From: Niveispirillum irakense DSM 11586
GTDB taxonomy: Bacteria; Pseudomonadota; Alphaproteobacteria; Azospirillales; Azospirillaceae
NCBI RefSeq assembly: GCF_000429645.1
Contig: NZ_KE386933.1
Span: forward strand, 496,001 to 560,000
Direction: 5' to 3'
DNA: 64,000 nt
In this document: piece by piece, positions 1-8,072 of the stretch
How the letters are laid out: each line of letters opens with the position of its first letter
How positions within the stretch are numbered: position 1 is the first letter of the stretch
Program-made: the position numbers and the translations under genes
The notes under the pieces: model-generated
Seen by the model: only the letters and a program-made list of their open reading frames with translations
Database searches by the model: none
What the model was told of the DNA's origin: nothing

Positions 1-615
1 CCGGCGGATCACACCCTGATCATGATCGATTTCCAGTCGCAGATGGCCTTTGCGACCAAGTCGATTGATGCGGTGGAGCTGCGCAACAACGCCGCCCTGG
101 TGGCCCATGCCGCCAAGGGTTTCGGCGTTTCCACCATCCTGACCACGGTGGCGGAAAAGAGCTTTTCTGGCCCGATGTTCGGGGAAATCACCGACGCTTT
201 CCCCGGCCAGAAGCTGCTGGACCGCACCTCCATGAACACCTGGGAAGATGCCCCGGTGATTGCGGAAGTGAACAAGATCGGCAAGGATCGTCTGGTCTTC
301 TGCGGCCTGTGGACGTCCGTTTGCATCGTCGGCCCCACCCTGTCGGCGCTGGCCCAGGGCTATGAGGTCTATGTGATCGCCGATGCCTGCGGCGATGTCT
401 CCACCGAAGCGCATGACCGCGCCATGGACCGCATGGTGCAGGCCGGCGTCCGCCCGATGACCTCGCTGCAATACATGCTGGAATTGCAGCGCGATTGGGC
501 GCGGGGTGAGACCTATGACCTGACCACCGGCATCGCCCGGAAGTTCGGCGGCGCCTATGGCCTGGGCATCACCTATGCCAAGACAATGTTCGGTGCGTCC
601 GAAGGCGGGCATTGA
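1..615 (+). CDS. Isochorismatase-family cysteine hydrolase (5' end outside window)
   Basis: The frame is open from base 1 and reads PADHTLIMIDFQSQM, so the true start lies upstream; the ATG at 22 sits inside the conserved first strand and is unlikely to be the start. The MIDFQSQM aspartate and the GLWTSVCIVGPT cysteine are the expected catalytic positions of isochorismatase-like (YcaC-type) hydrolases, which cleave amides or related bonds; the substrate is not predictable. It ends 254 bases before the XapX gene, with a REP doublet between, so it may be the first visible gene of the cluster running to 6554. Confidence 0.85.
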   Translation, partial: PADHTLIMIDFQSQMAFATKSIDAVELRNNAALVAHAAKGFGVSTILTTVAEKSFSGPMFGEITDAFPGQKLLDRTSMNTWEDAPVIAEVNKIGKDRLVFCGLWTSVCIVGPTLSALAQGYEVYVIADACGDVSTEAHDRAMDRMVQAGVRPMTSLQYMLELQRDWARGETYDLTTGIARKFGGAYGLGITYAKTMFGASEGGH

Positions 616-710
616 GGGGTGTAGCAGGCTTGGCCGGTGGAGGCACTGCTTCTCCGGCCAAGCCTGCTTTTGTGAGTGATCGTTTTACTGGATCGTTTCC
701 GCTCCCATCC

Positions 711-797
711 ACCGTCACCCCGGCGAAGGCCGGGGTCCAGGGGCCACAAGCGCTTCGCCCTACGATACTGGACCCCGGCCTTCGCCGGGGTGACGGT
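711..797. repeat. REP doublet (REPIN-like), copy 1
   Basis: Two perfect 30-base inverted arms, 711-740 and 768-797, enclose a 27-base spacer. The arm begins ACCGTCACCCCGGCG, and each arm alone folds into an 8-bp hairpin (ACCCCGGC, loop GAAG, GCCGGGGT). Copy 2 at 3134-3219 has identical arms and a similar spacer in the opposite orientation. This is the form of the dispersed intergenic palindromes common in alphaproteobacteria. It lies between the hydrolase and XapX genes. Confidence 0.9.
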
Positions 798-869
798 GGA
801 AAAAGGGATGGTTGCGGACAGCCCTCATTCAAGACCGCCGGAAAATGCCCCCCACCCAGGAGCCCGCCC

Positions 870-1127
870 ATGAAGCCCTATCTTCTCTCTCTCGCCGCCG
901 GGCTGCTGGTTGGTGTCATCTACAGCCTGTTGAATGTGCGTTCCCCCGCGCCGCCGACCATCGCGCTGGTAGGGTTGCTGGGCATCCTGCTGGGGGAACA
1001 GGTCATTCCCGTGGCCAAGCGTCTGTTCGGGGGTGAATCCGTTGTCTCTTACCTCCGCACCGGCTGCGCCAATCATGTGATGGGCCGCCTGCCGGACGCG
1101 CAGGATAATGAAAGCCGGCCATCATGA
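870..1127 (+). CDS. XapX domain (DUF1427) small membrane protein
   Basis: An 85-residue protein. The ATG at 870 follows AGGAG with good spacing. The first 55 residues form two hydrophobic segments around the NVRSPAPPTIALVGLLGILLG stretch typical of XapX-domain proteins, a small family of unknown role. The remaining 30 residues are polar and unremarkable. Its end overlaps the amidohydrolase start by four bases (ATGA), so the two are probably translationally coupled. Confidence 0.85.
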   Translation: MKPYLLSLAAGLLVGVIYSLLNVRSPAPPTIALVGLLGILLGEQVIPVAKRLFGGESVVSYLRTGCANHVMGRLPDAQDNESRPS

Positions 1128-3076
1128 CCGGGCTGACGCGCCGGGGCACCTTGAAGGGTGCCGCATCCCTTTTCATGACCCCGTTCCTTGCTGACCCTGG
1201 GAGAGCCGCCATGCCCGGCACCGATCTGATCCTCACCAACGCCAAGATCACCACGCTGGACCGCGCCAACCCGCAGGCCCAGGCGGTTGCCATCCGCGAC
1301 GGGCGCTTCCTGGCGGTGGGCACGGAGGCGGAGGTGCGCGCCGCTGCCGCCCCCGATGCCAAGATCATCGATGCCAAGGGCCGCCGCGTTATCCCCGGCC
1401 TGATCGACAGCCACATGCACATCATCCGGGGTGGGCTGAATTACAATATGGAACTGCGCTGGGACGGGGTGCCGACCCTGGCCGACGCCATGGCCATGCT
1501 GAAGAAACAGGCCGAGGTGACGCCGCCGCCGCAATGGGTGCGGGTGGTCGGCGGTTTCACCGAACATCAGTTCGCCGAAAAGCGCCTGCCGACGCTGGAG
1601 GAGATCAACCAGGCGGCCCCGGAAACCCCGGTCTTCATCCTGCATCTCTATGACCGGGCGCTGCTGAACCGGGCCGCCCTGCGCGTGGTGGGCTATACAC
1701 GCGACACACCCAACCCGCCGGGGGGTGAGATCATCCGGGATGGCAATGGGGAGCCGACGGGCCTGCTGCTGGCCAAGCCCAACGCCACCATCCTTTATTC
1801 CACGCTGGCCAAGGGGCCGAAGCTGGCCCCCGAATATCAGCTCAATTCCACCCGCCATTTCATGCGGGAAATGAACCGGCTGGGCGTGACCGGGGTGATT
1901 GATGCCGGTGGCGGCTTCCAGAATTACCCGGACGATTATCAGATCATTGAGAAGCTGCATGGCGATGGCGAGTTGACGCTGCGCATCTCCTACAACCTGT
2001 TCACCCAGAAGCCGAAACAGGAATTGGCGGATTTCTCCGGCTGGTCGAAACAGGTGAAGCCGGGGCAGGGCGATGACACCTATCGCCATAATGGCGCCGG
2101 TGAAATGCTGGTCTATTCCGCTGCCGATTTTGAAGATTTCCGGGTGGAGCGGCCGGAGATGCCGCCCAACATGGAAAGCGACCTGGAACCGGTGGTCCGC
2201 CTGCTGGTGGAAAATCGCTGGCCCTGGCGGCTGCACGCCACCTACAACGAAACCATCACCCGCGCGCTGGACGTGTTCGAAAAGGTGAACCGGGATGTGC
2301 CCTTTGACGGGCTGCACTGGTTCTTCGACCATGCCGAAACCATCGACCAGCGCAATATCGACCGCATTGCGGCCCTGGGCGGCGGCATCGCCGTGCAGCA
2401 CCGCATGGCCTATCAGGGTGAATATTTCGTCGAACGCTATGGTTCCAAGGCAGCCGAGGCGACGCCGCCGATTGCCAAGATGCTGGCATCCGGTGTGCCG
2501 GTGGGGGCGGGCACCGATGCCACCCGTGTTGCCAGCTATAACCCCTGGGTGTCGCTGTCCTGGCTGGTGACGGGGCGCACGGTCGGCGGCCTGTCGCTTT
2601 ACCCCAACACCAACCGGCTGGACCGGGAAACGGCGCTCCGCCTGTGGACGGAGGCCAATACCTGGTTCTCCAACGAACAGGGCAAGAAGGGGCAGGTGAA
2701 GGCGGGCCAGTTGGCCGATCTGGTGGTGCTGTCAGACGATTATTTCAGCGTGCCGGAAAGCGAGATCCTGCACATCACCTCTGTCCTGACCCTGCTGGGC
2801 GGCAAGGTTGTCTATGGGGCGGGTGATTACGGCCCGCTGGCCCCGGCCCTGCCCAAGCCGATGCCCGACTGGTCACCGGTCGCCACCTTCGGCGGCTATT
2901 ACCAGCCGGCGCGGGACAAGGATGGCAAGCTGCTGAAGATGGGCTCGCTCTGCGGCTGCGCCACGGCCTGCGGCGTGCATGGGCATGACCATGCGGCGGC
3001 GCTGGGGGCCGATGTGCCGGCGGCGGATGCCGGTGGGTTCTGGGGTGCGTTCGGGTGCGGGTGCTGGGCGGTGTGA
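1124..3076 (+). CDS. Amidohydrolase family 3 (YtcJ-like) metal-dependent hydrolase, exported
   Basis: A 650-residue protein of the amidohydrolase superfamily. The N-terminus (TRRGTLKGAASLF) looks like a twin-arginine signal. The metal-binding motif GLIDSHMHI lies near residue 100, and later His/Asp positions (FDHAE, AGTDAT) fit the TIM-barrel site. Members hydrolyse amide or related C-N bonds of varied substrates; none can be named here. The last 40 residues are Cys/His rich (CGCATAC, HGHDH, CGCW), suggesting an extra metal site. The start overlaps the XapX gene by four bases. REP copy 2 lies just downstream. Confidence 0.85.
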   Translation: MTGLTRRGTLKGAASLFMTPFLADPGRAAMPGTDLILTNAKITTLDRANPQAQAVAIRDGRFLAVGTEAEVRAAAAPDAKIIDAKGRRVIPGLIDSHMHIIRGGLNYNMELRWDGVPTLADAMAMLKKQAEVTPPPQWVRVVGGFTEHQFAEKRLPTLEEINQAAPETPVFILHLYDRALLNRAALRVVGYTRDTPNPPGGEIIRDGNGEPTGLLLAKPNATILYSTLAKGPKLAPEYQLNSTRHFMREMNRLGVTGVIDAGGGFQNYPDDYQIIEKLHGDGELTLRISYNLFTQKPKQELADFSGWSKQVKPGQGDDTYRHNGAGEMLVYSAADFEDFRVERPEMPPNMESDLEPVVRLLVENRWPWRLHATYNETITRALDVFEKVNRDVPFDGLHWFFDHAETIDQRNIDRIAALGGGIAVQHRMAYQGEYFVERYGSKAAEATPPIAKMLASGVPVGAGTDATRVASYNPWVSLSWLVTGRTVGGLSLYPNTNRLDRETALRLWTEANTWFSNEQGKKGQVKAGQLADLVVLSDDYFSVPESEILHITSVLTLLGGKVVYGAGDYGPLAPALPKPMPDWSPVATFGGYYQPARDKDGKLLKMGSLCGCATACGVHGHDHAAALGADVPAADAGGFWGAFGCGCWAV

Positions 3077-3133
3077 GGTCGCTTCCTTCCACATCGTTTC
3101 CCACTTCACGTTATCCCCAGGCACCCTTCCTCA

Positions 3134-3219
3134 ACCGTCACCCCGGCGAAGGCCGGGGTCCAGTTCGTAGAGCCAGACGCTTGTGGCCCCTGGACCCCGG
3201 CCTTCGCCGGGGTGACGGT
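3134..3219. repeat. REP doublet (REPIN-like), copy 2, inverted relative to copy 1
   Basis: The 30-base arms at 3134-3163 and 3190-3219 are identical to those of copy 1. The 26-base spacer, read on the other strand, begins GGGCCACAAGCG exactly like the copy-1 spacer and then diverges. The copies are therefore whole related units in opposite orientation and not independent hairpins. It sits between the amidohydrolase and DoxX genes. Confidence 0.9.
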
Positions 3220-3289
3220 GAGAGAGATATTGAGCGGGAAGCCCTCTTCGCTGAGCGCCTGTGATGACTACCAATCAACACGCCCCCCA

Positions 3290-3727
3290 ATGAAAGCCCC
3301 ACCCATGCGCGACACGCCGGCCCCCCTGGCCACCCTCCTCACCGCGCCCTGGTTCGATCTGGCGGCGCGTGTGCTGTTGACGCTGCCTTTCTGGACCAGC
3401 GGCATCGCCAAGCTGTTCGACATCCAGGGCGCCCTGGCTGAGGCTGCCCATTTCGGGCTGGAACCGGCCTGGGTGACTGTTATCGCCACGGTGCTGGTGC
3501 AGATCGGCGGATCGGCCCTGGTGATCTGGGGGCGCTTCGTCTGGCTGGGGGCGGGCGCGCTGGGTGTGTTTACGGCCCTGGCCACCCTGATTGCCCATCC
3601 GTTCTGGACCATCGCCGATCCGATGGCCCGCTTTCACGAACGCAATACTTTCCTGGAACATGGCGGGTTGATCGGCGGGCTGGTCCTTGTCGCCATCCTG
3701 TCATGTCGCCGGCGGGGGACCCAATGA
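3290..3727 (+). CDS. DoxX family membrane protein
   Basis: A 145-residue protein with about four hydrophobic segments and the DoxX-type first helix ending FWTSGIAKLFD. DoxX proteins are small inner-membrane proteins, some linked to quinone or redox stress functions; the role here is unknown. The frame extends upstream to 3212, but that part overlaps the REP doublet. ATG 3290 is preferred, and ATG 3305 is possible; neither has a strong Shine-Dalgarno sequence. The stop overlaps the MFS start (ATGA at 3724). Confidence 0.8.
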   Translation: MKAPPMRDTPAPLATLLTAPWFDLAARVLLTLPFWTSGIAKLFDIQGALAEAAHFGLEPAWVTVIATVLVQIGGSALVIWGRFVWLGAGALGVFTALATLIAHPFWTIADPMARFHERNTFLEHGGLIGGLVLVAILSCRRRGTQ

Positions 3728-5313
3728 TGATGACCGCCCCACAATCGTCACCCCCGCCGCGTCCCCTGTCGCTGCCTTTGTTCCGCGCGCTGTGGATCGC
3801 CACCATCGTGTCCAATATCGGCACCTGGATGCATGATGCCGGGGCCGGCTGGCTGATGACCAGCCTGTCGGATGCGCCGATCATGGTGGCGCTGGTGCAG
3901 GCGGCCACCACTTTGCCCATGTTCCTGTTCGCCCTGCCCGGCGGGGCCCTGGCGGATATCGTGGATCGCCGCCGGCTGCTGATTGGCGCCCAGCTTTGGG
4001 CGCTGATGTGCGCGGCGGCGCTGGCGGGGCTGACCTATGCCGGCCTGACGGGGCCGCTGGTGCTGCTGGCGCTGACCTTCGCCATTGCCACGGGCGCCGC
4101 CCTGTCAGCACCGGCCTTCCAGGCCATCGTGCCGGAACTGGTGCCGCGCCCGGCCCTGGCCGATGCGGTGGCGCTGAACAGTCTGGGCATCAATATTTCC
4201 CGCGCCATCGGGCCGGCGCTGGGCGGCTTCATCATTGCGGCTGCCGGCACGCCGGCCGTCTTCGCGTTGAACGCCCTGTCGGTGCTGGGGGTGATGCTGG
4301 TGCTGGTCCGCTGGCACCGGCAGGTGGCAAAGCCCACCCTGCCGGCGGAACGGTTCTTCGGTGCCTTGCGCTCCGGTGCGCGCTATGCCCGCCATTCCCC
4401 GGCCCTGCAAACGGTCTTGATCCGGTCCATCGGCTTTTTCCTGTTCGCCAGCGCGCTCTGGGCCTTTGTGCCGATCATCGCGCGGCGGGAACTGGGGCTG
4501 GGCCCTGCCGGCTATGGCGGGTTGCTGGGCTGCATGGGCGCGGGGGCCGTGCTGGGGGCGATGCTGCTGCCACGCCTGCGCCATCATGTCAGTGCCAATG
4601 GGGTGACTGTGGCGGCGACCATCCTGTTCGCCTTGGTGGCGGTGGGCCTGTCGCAGGCGTGGAATTTTGCCTCTGCGGCCTTATCCATGGCGCTGGCCGG
4701 CATGGCTTGGATCGCCATGCTGTCCAGCTTCAACGTGGCGGCCCAGATGGCGGTGCCGGCCTGGGTGAAGGCCCGCGCCCTGGCCGTCAATCTGCTGGTT
4801 TTCCAGGGGTCCATGGCGGCGGGCAGTGCGCTGTGGGGCTGGCTGGCCGGGCATCTGGGCATCCCCTTGACCCTGATGGTGGCGGCCGCCGGGATGGTGC
4901 TGGGCCTGGTGCTGGCGCTGCGCTGGCGGATCAGCGGGGATGGCGCCGGCAATCTGGCGCCTTCCGCCCACTGGCCGGCGCCGGTCGTGGCAACCGACAT
5001 GCCGGTGGATCGCGGGCCGGTGATGATCACGGTGGAATATCGCATTGATCCTACGCAGGTGCCGGCCTTCACCCAGGCCATGCAGGCCCTGCGCCGCATC
5101 CGCCACCGGGATGGGGCGATAAGCTGGGGCCTGTACGAGGATGCGGCCGCGCCGGGCCGCGTGATGGAAAGTTTCGTGCTGGAAAGCTGGCTGGAACATC
5201 TGCGCCAGCATGAACGGGTGACCCATGCTGACCGGGAAGATCAAGAAGCGGTGCGCGCCTTCCATCTGGGGCCTGAGGCCCCCATCGTCCGCCATCTTAT
5301 CGCCCCGTCATGA
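3724..5313 (+). CDS. MFS exporter (MFS_3 / transmembrane secretion effector type) with C-terminal monooxygenase-like domain
   Basis: About 529 residues. Residues 1-410 carry roughly twelve transmembrane segments of a major facilitator; the region after helix 2 (GGALADIVDRRR) fits the MFS loop motif. The last 100 residues, starting near VMITVEYRIDP, look like a dimeric alpha-beta barrel of the antibiotic-biosynthesis-monooxygenase kind, a layout known for Pfam transmembrane secretion effector proteins (EntS-like). ATG 3724 follows GGGGGA and overlaps the DoxX stop; an upstream ATG at 3703 lacks a ribosome site. The stop overlaps the next start (ATGA). The likely role is efflux of a small molecule. 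Confidence 0.82.
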   Translation: MMMTAPQSSPPPRPLSLPLFRALWIATIVSNIGTWMHDAGAGWLMTSLSDAPIMVALVQAATTLPMFLFALPGGALADIVDRRRLLIGAQLWALMCAAALAGLTYAGLTGPLVLLALTFAIATGAALSAPAFQAIVPELVPRPALADAVALNSLGINISRAIGPALGGFIIAAAGTPAVFALNALSVLGVMLVLVRWHRQVAKPTLPAERFFGALRSGARYARHSPALQTVLIRSIGFFLFASALWAFVPIIARRELGLGPAGYGGLLGCMGAGAVLGAMLLPRLRHHVSANGVTVAATILFALVAVGLSQAWNFASAALSMALAGMAWIAMLSSFNVAAQMAVPAWVKARALAVNLLVFQGSMAAGSALWGWLAGHLGIPLTLMVAAAGMVLGLVLALRWRISGDGAGNLAPSAHWPAPVVATDMPVDRGPVMITVEYRIDPTQVPAFTQAMQALRRIRHRDGAISWGLYEDAAAPGRVMESFVLESWLEHLRQHERVTHADREDQEAVRAFHLGPEAPIVRHLIAPS

Positions 5314-6554
5314 GCAGGTGGGGTGCCCTGCTTTGGGTGATGCTGCTGGCGGCGACACCGGCGCAAGGGGCTGCCCCGGTGCTGGAAACCGGCCTGGATT
5401 TGCGCCTGCGCTGGGAGGATATGGCCCATAATGAAGGGGCGGCGGGGCGCGACGCCTCTCTTTACCAGCGGGCCATGCCGTCGCTGGCCCTGCGCGGCGA
5501 CGGGTTCCGCCTGTTTGCGCAAGCCATTGCGGCGGGTGTCACAGGCATGAAAGGCGATCCCGGCCCGCCTGACCGGACCGGGCTGGACCTGCTGCAAGCC
5601 GGCCTGTCGCTGGATCTGCTGGCACAAGGTGATGTGAACCTGTCTTTCAGCGGCGGGCGGGAATTGCTGGGCCTGGGGTCGGAACGGCTGATTGGCCGCC
5701 GCTATGGCGCCAATGTCCCCCAGGCTTTCGATGGCGGGCGGCTGATCCTGTCGGGCACGGGCTGGCGGGCGCAGGCGCTGGTGGAAAGGCCGGTCATCAC
5801 CCGGTCGGGTGATTTTAACGACCAGCCGGGCCAGGGCCGTTCCGTGCGCGGGGTTTATGCCACGCTGGAGGGGGCCAAAGGCGTGATGGATGCCTATCTG
5901 CTGGCGACTGCGCAGGATGGCGCGCGCTATGCCCAGGGCCGGGGGGATGAACGGCGGCGCACTGCGGGCCTGCGCCTGGCGGGCACGGATGGTCCCTGGT
6001 CCTGGAACTGGGAAGGCATGGTCCAGTGGGGCCGGTTCGCCGGTACGGATATCCGCGCCTGGTCGCTGGCCAGCGAAACCGGCTACAGGCTGGATGGGCT
6101 GCCCTTGTCGCCCCGGCTGTTGCTGCGCGCCAATATTGCCAGCGGGGATGATGATCCGACCGATGGCCGGCTGGGCACCTTCAACCCGCTTTACCCGCGG
6201 GCCAAATATTTTGGCGAACTGACCCCCATCGGCCCGCGCAACATGATCAACCTCCATCCCGGCCTGGAACTGGATATGGGCAATGGGTTCGATCTGTCCT
6301 TTGCCGGCCTGTTCTACTGGCGGGAGAACCGGCGGGACGGGGTGTATAGCCTGCCGGGCCAGGTGCTGCACCCCGGCGACCCCGATGCCGGCCGCTATAT
6401 CGGCCATCAGGGGGAAATGGTGCTGGGATGGGAAGGGCAGGGCTTCTCCATCGCCGCGTCCCTGTCCGCCTTCAAGCCCGGCCCGTTTCTGCGCCAGGGC
6501 GGCAGTGCCCGCACCAACACCCTGCTGGGGGTGGAACTGGGCTGGTCGCTGTAA
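5310..6554 (+). CDS. Alginate-export-family outer-membrane beta-barrel protein
   Basis: A 414-residue protein with a Sec signal peptide (LLWVMLLAATPAQGA) followed by alternating strands. Features of the alginate export domain family are visible: GGRELLGLGSERLIGRR, an NPLYPRAKYFG segment, and a terminal strand ending GVELGWSL. Family members are 16-18-strand outer-membrane channels; the name does not prove alginate as cargo. The start overlaps the MFS stop by four bases, so inner-membrane exporter and outer-membrane channel are coupled, as expected for a transport pair. It converges on the binding-protein gene with a 6-base gap. Confidence 0.82.
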   Translation: MSRWGALLWVMLLAATPAQGAAPVLETGLDLRLRWEDMAHNEGAAGRDASLYQRAMPSLALRGDGFRLFAQAIAAGVTGMKGDPGPPDRTGLDLLQAGLSLDLLAQGDVNLSFSGGRELLGLGSERLIGRRYGANVPQAFDGGRLILSGTGWRAQALVERPVITRSGDFNDQPGQGRSVRGVYATLEGAKGVMDAYLLATAQDGARYAQGRGDERRRTAGLRLAGTDGPWSWNWEGMVQWGRFAGTDIRAWSLASETGYRLDGLPLSPRLLLRANIASGDDDPTDGRLGTFNPLYPRAKYFGELTPIGPRNMINLHPGLELDMGNGFDLSFAGLFYWRENRRDGVYSLPGQVLHPGDPDAGRYIGHQGEMVLGWEGQGFSIAASLSAFKPGPFLRQGGSARTNTLLGVELGWSL

Positions 6555-6560
6555 GGGCGG

Positions 6561-8072
6561 TCAGGGCGTCAGGGACAGGCGGCTGATGGGGTGGATGTCA
6601 TAGACATTGTCCTGCCAGCCCTGGACGCGGGGAGAAACCATGCGCTGGGAACTGCTGAACAGCAGCGGCAGCACATGGTGGCTCTCCAGGATCGCCCGCT
6701 CCTGCGCGCGCAAGCCCTGTTCAGTTGTCGATGTCTCGGCGCCGGGCGGCAGGAATGGGCTGATCGCGTATGAGGGGGCGTAGGAGACCCAGCCTGCGAA
6801 GATGAAGCCCGGATAGTCGCCATCGGCCTCTCGCCGGGTGATTATGCGCGGTTCCTGGGCGACCAGGATCGTTTCCACGCCCAGCACCTGTTTCCATTGC
6901 GCGGCGATGGACACCGCGCGGCGGCGTACCGCTTCGATCCCCGCATAGATCAACTCTACCGGCGGCGGGGTTTTCCCCTCGCCATAGCCGGCCTGGGCCA
7001 GGGCGGCGCGGGCGGCTGCCAGACGCATCTGCGGTTCCGGCACGGGGGCAGGCGGCATTTGCGTCTGCCACAGGCCCAGCGGCACCAGACCATAGGCGGG
7101 GCTGAGGCGGCCCTGGCTGGTCGCGGCGATCTGCTCACGATCAATCGCCAGGGCTAGCGCTGTCAAAAAGGCCGGATTGTCCCGCCAGGCGGGCCCGTTC
7201 AGGTTGACCCGCAGATAGTTCAGCGCGGTCCAGGGGTGGATATGCAGGCTGTCCGGCATATGGCCGCGCGCCCAGTCGACCATGGCGCCGGGCATGGTGC
7301 TGGTGACATGCAATTGTCCGGCACGGAACAGGTTCATCTCCATATCCGGGTTTTCCGACACCACCAGATCGATGCTTTCCACCAGCACCTGATCGCGACC
7401 ATGGTAATGGTCGGCGCGGATCAGCCGATAGCTTTCCTGTAACCGGTGATCGGCCAGCCGGTAGGGACCGTTGCACATGAAGGCGCGGGCCGTGCCAAAG
7501 CCGGTGCCGGCGGCCTGCAGCGTCGGCCCATGGACGGGCAAGGTGACGCGATGGGCCAGCACCATGTCGAAATCGACCATGGGCCGGGATAATCTTACCA
7601 GCAGATTGTGGGCATCCAGGGCCTCAACCCCCAGCCGGTCGGACGGCAGTTCCCCGCGCCGGATGGCCGGGGCATTTTCTACGGCATCCAGCAGATCGGC
7701 AATGCCGGACCGGGTGGCCGGATCAACGGCGCGGCGCCAGGCCTGAACGAAATCATCCGCGGTGACCGCATCCCCGTTCCACCAGCGTGCATCGGGGCGC
7801 AGGTGGAAGCGCCATTCCCGCCCGTCCGCCGATATGTCCCAGCCCGTTGCCGTGCCGGGAACGGTACGGCCGGCGCTGTCTCGGGTCAGCAGCCCTTCAC
7901 ACAGTTCCTGCAAAACGCGCCCCGTCCCCAAGGCCAGACCCCGATGGGGGTCCAGCGTCTCCAGTTCCGGCCCGATACCGATGCGCAAGGTCTCCGCCTG
8001 GGCGCATTGGGGCAGCAGGGTAGCCAGGAACAGGGCGAGGGCGCCGACCAGGACAGCCTTGGTGGGGATCAT
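6561..8072 (-). CDS. Periplasmic oligopeptide-type solute-binding protein (SBP_bac_5)
   Basis: A 503-residue protein with a Sec signal (ALALFLATLLPQCAQA) and the family 5 opening GIGPELETLDPHRG, followed by VTADDFVQAWRRAVDP. Relatives bind peptides for Opp/Dpp ABC importers. No permease or ATPase gene lies nearby, so it is an orphan binding protein. Its ATG overlaps the stop of the upstream winged-helix/ATPase regulator (ATGA), so the two are made together; a sensory role is possible but unproven. Confidence 0.85.
   Translation of the reverse strand: MIPTKAVLVGALALFLATLLPQCAQAETLRIGIGPELETLDPHRGLALGTGRVLQELCEGLLTRDSAGRTVPGTATGWDISADGREWRFHLRPDARWWNGDAVTADDFVQAWRRAVDPATRSGIADLLDAVENAPAIRRGELPSDRLGVEALDAHNLLVRLSRPMVDFDMVLAHRVTLPVHGPTLQAAGTGFGTARAFMCNGPYRLADHRLQESYRLIRADHYHGRDQVLVESIDLVVSENPDMEMNLFRAGQLHVTSTMPGAMVDWARGHMPDSLHIHPWTALNYLRVNLNGPAWRDNPAFLTALALAIDREQIAATSQGRLSPAYGLVPLGLWQTQMPPAPVPEPQMRLAAARAALAQAGYGEGKTPPPVELIYAGIEAVRRRAVSIAAQWKQVLGVETILVAQEPRIITRREADGDYPGFIFAGWVSYAPSYAISPFLPPGAETSTTEQGLRAQERAILESHHVLPLLFSSSQRMVSPRVQGWQDNVYDIHPISRLSLTP

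Noticed and set aside
711-797. REP doublet as a plain rho-independent terminator
   Set aside because: The arms are 30 bases and identical to a second inverted copy with a related spacer, and there is no T-run; a dispersed repeat explains it better.
3212-3289. N-terminal extension of the DoxX protein to 3212
   Set aside because: The extension begins within the REP doublet and has no DoxX similarity.
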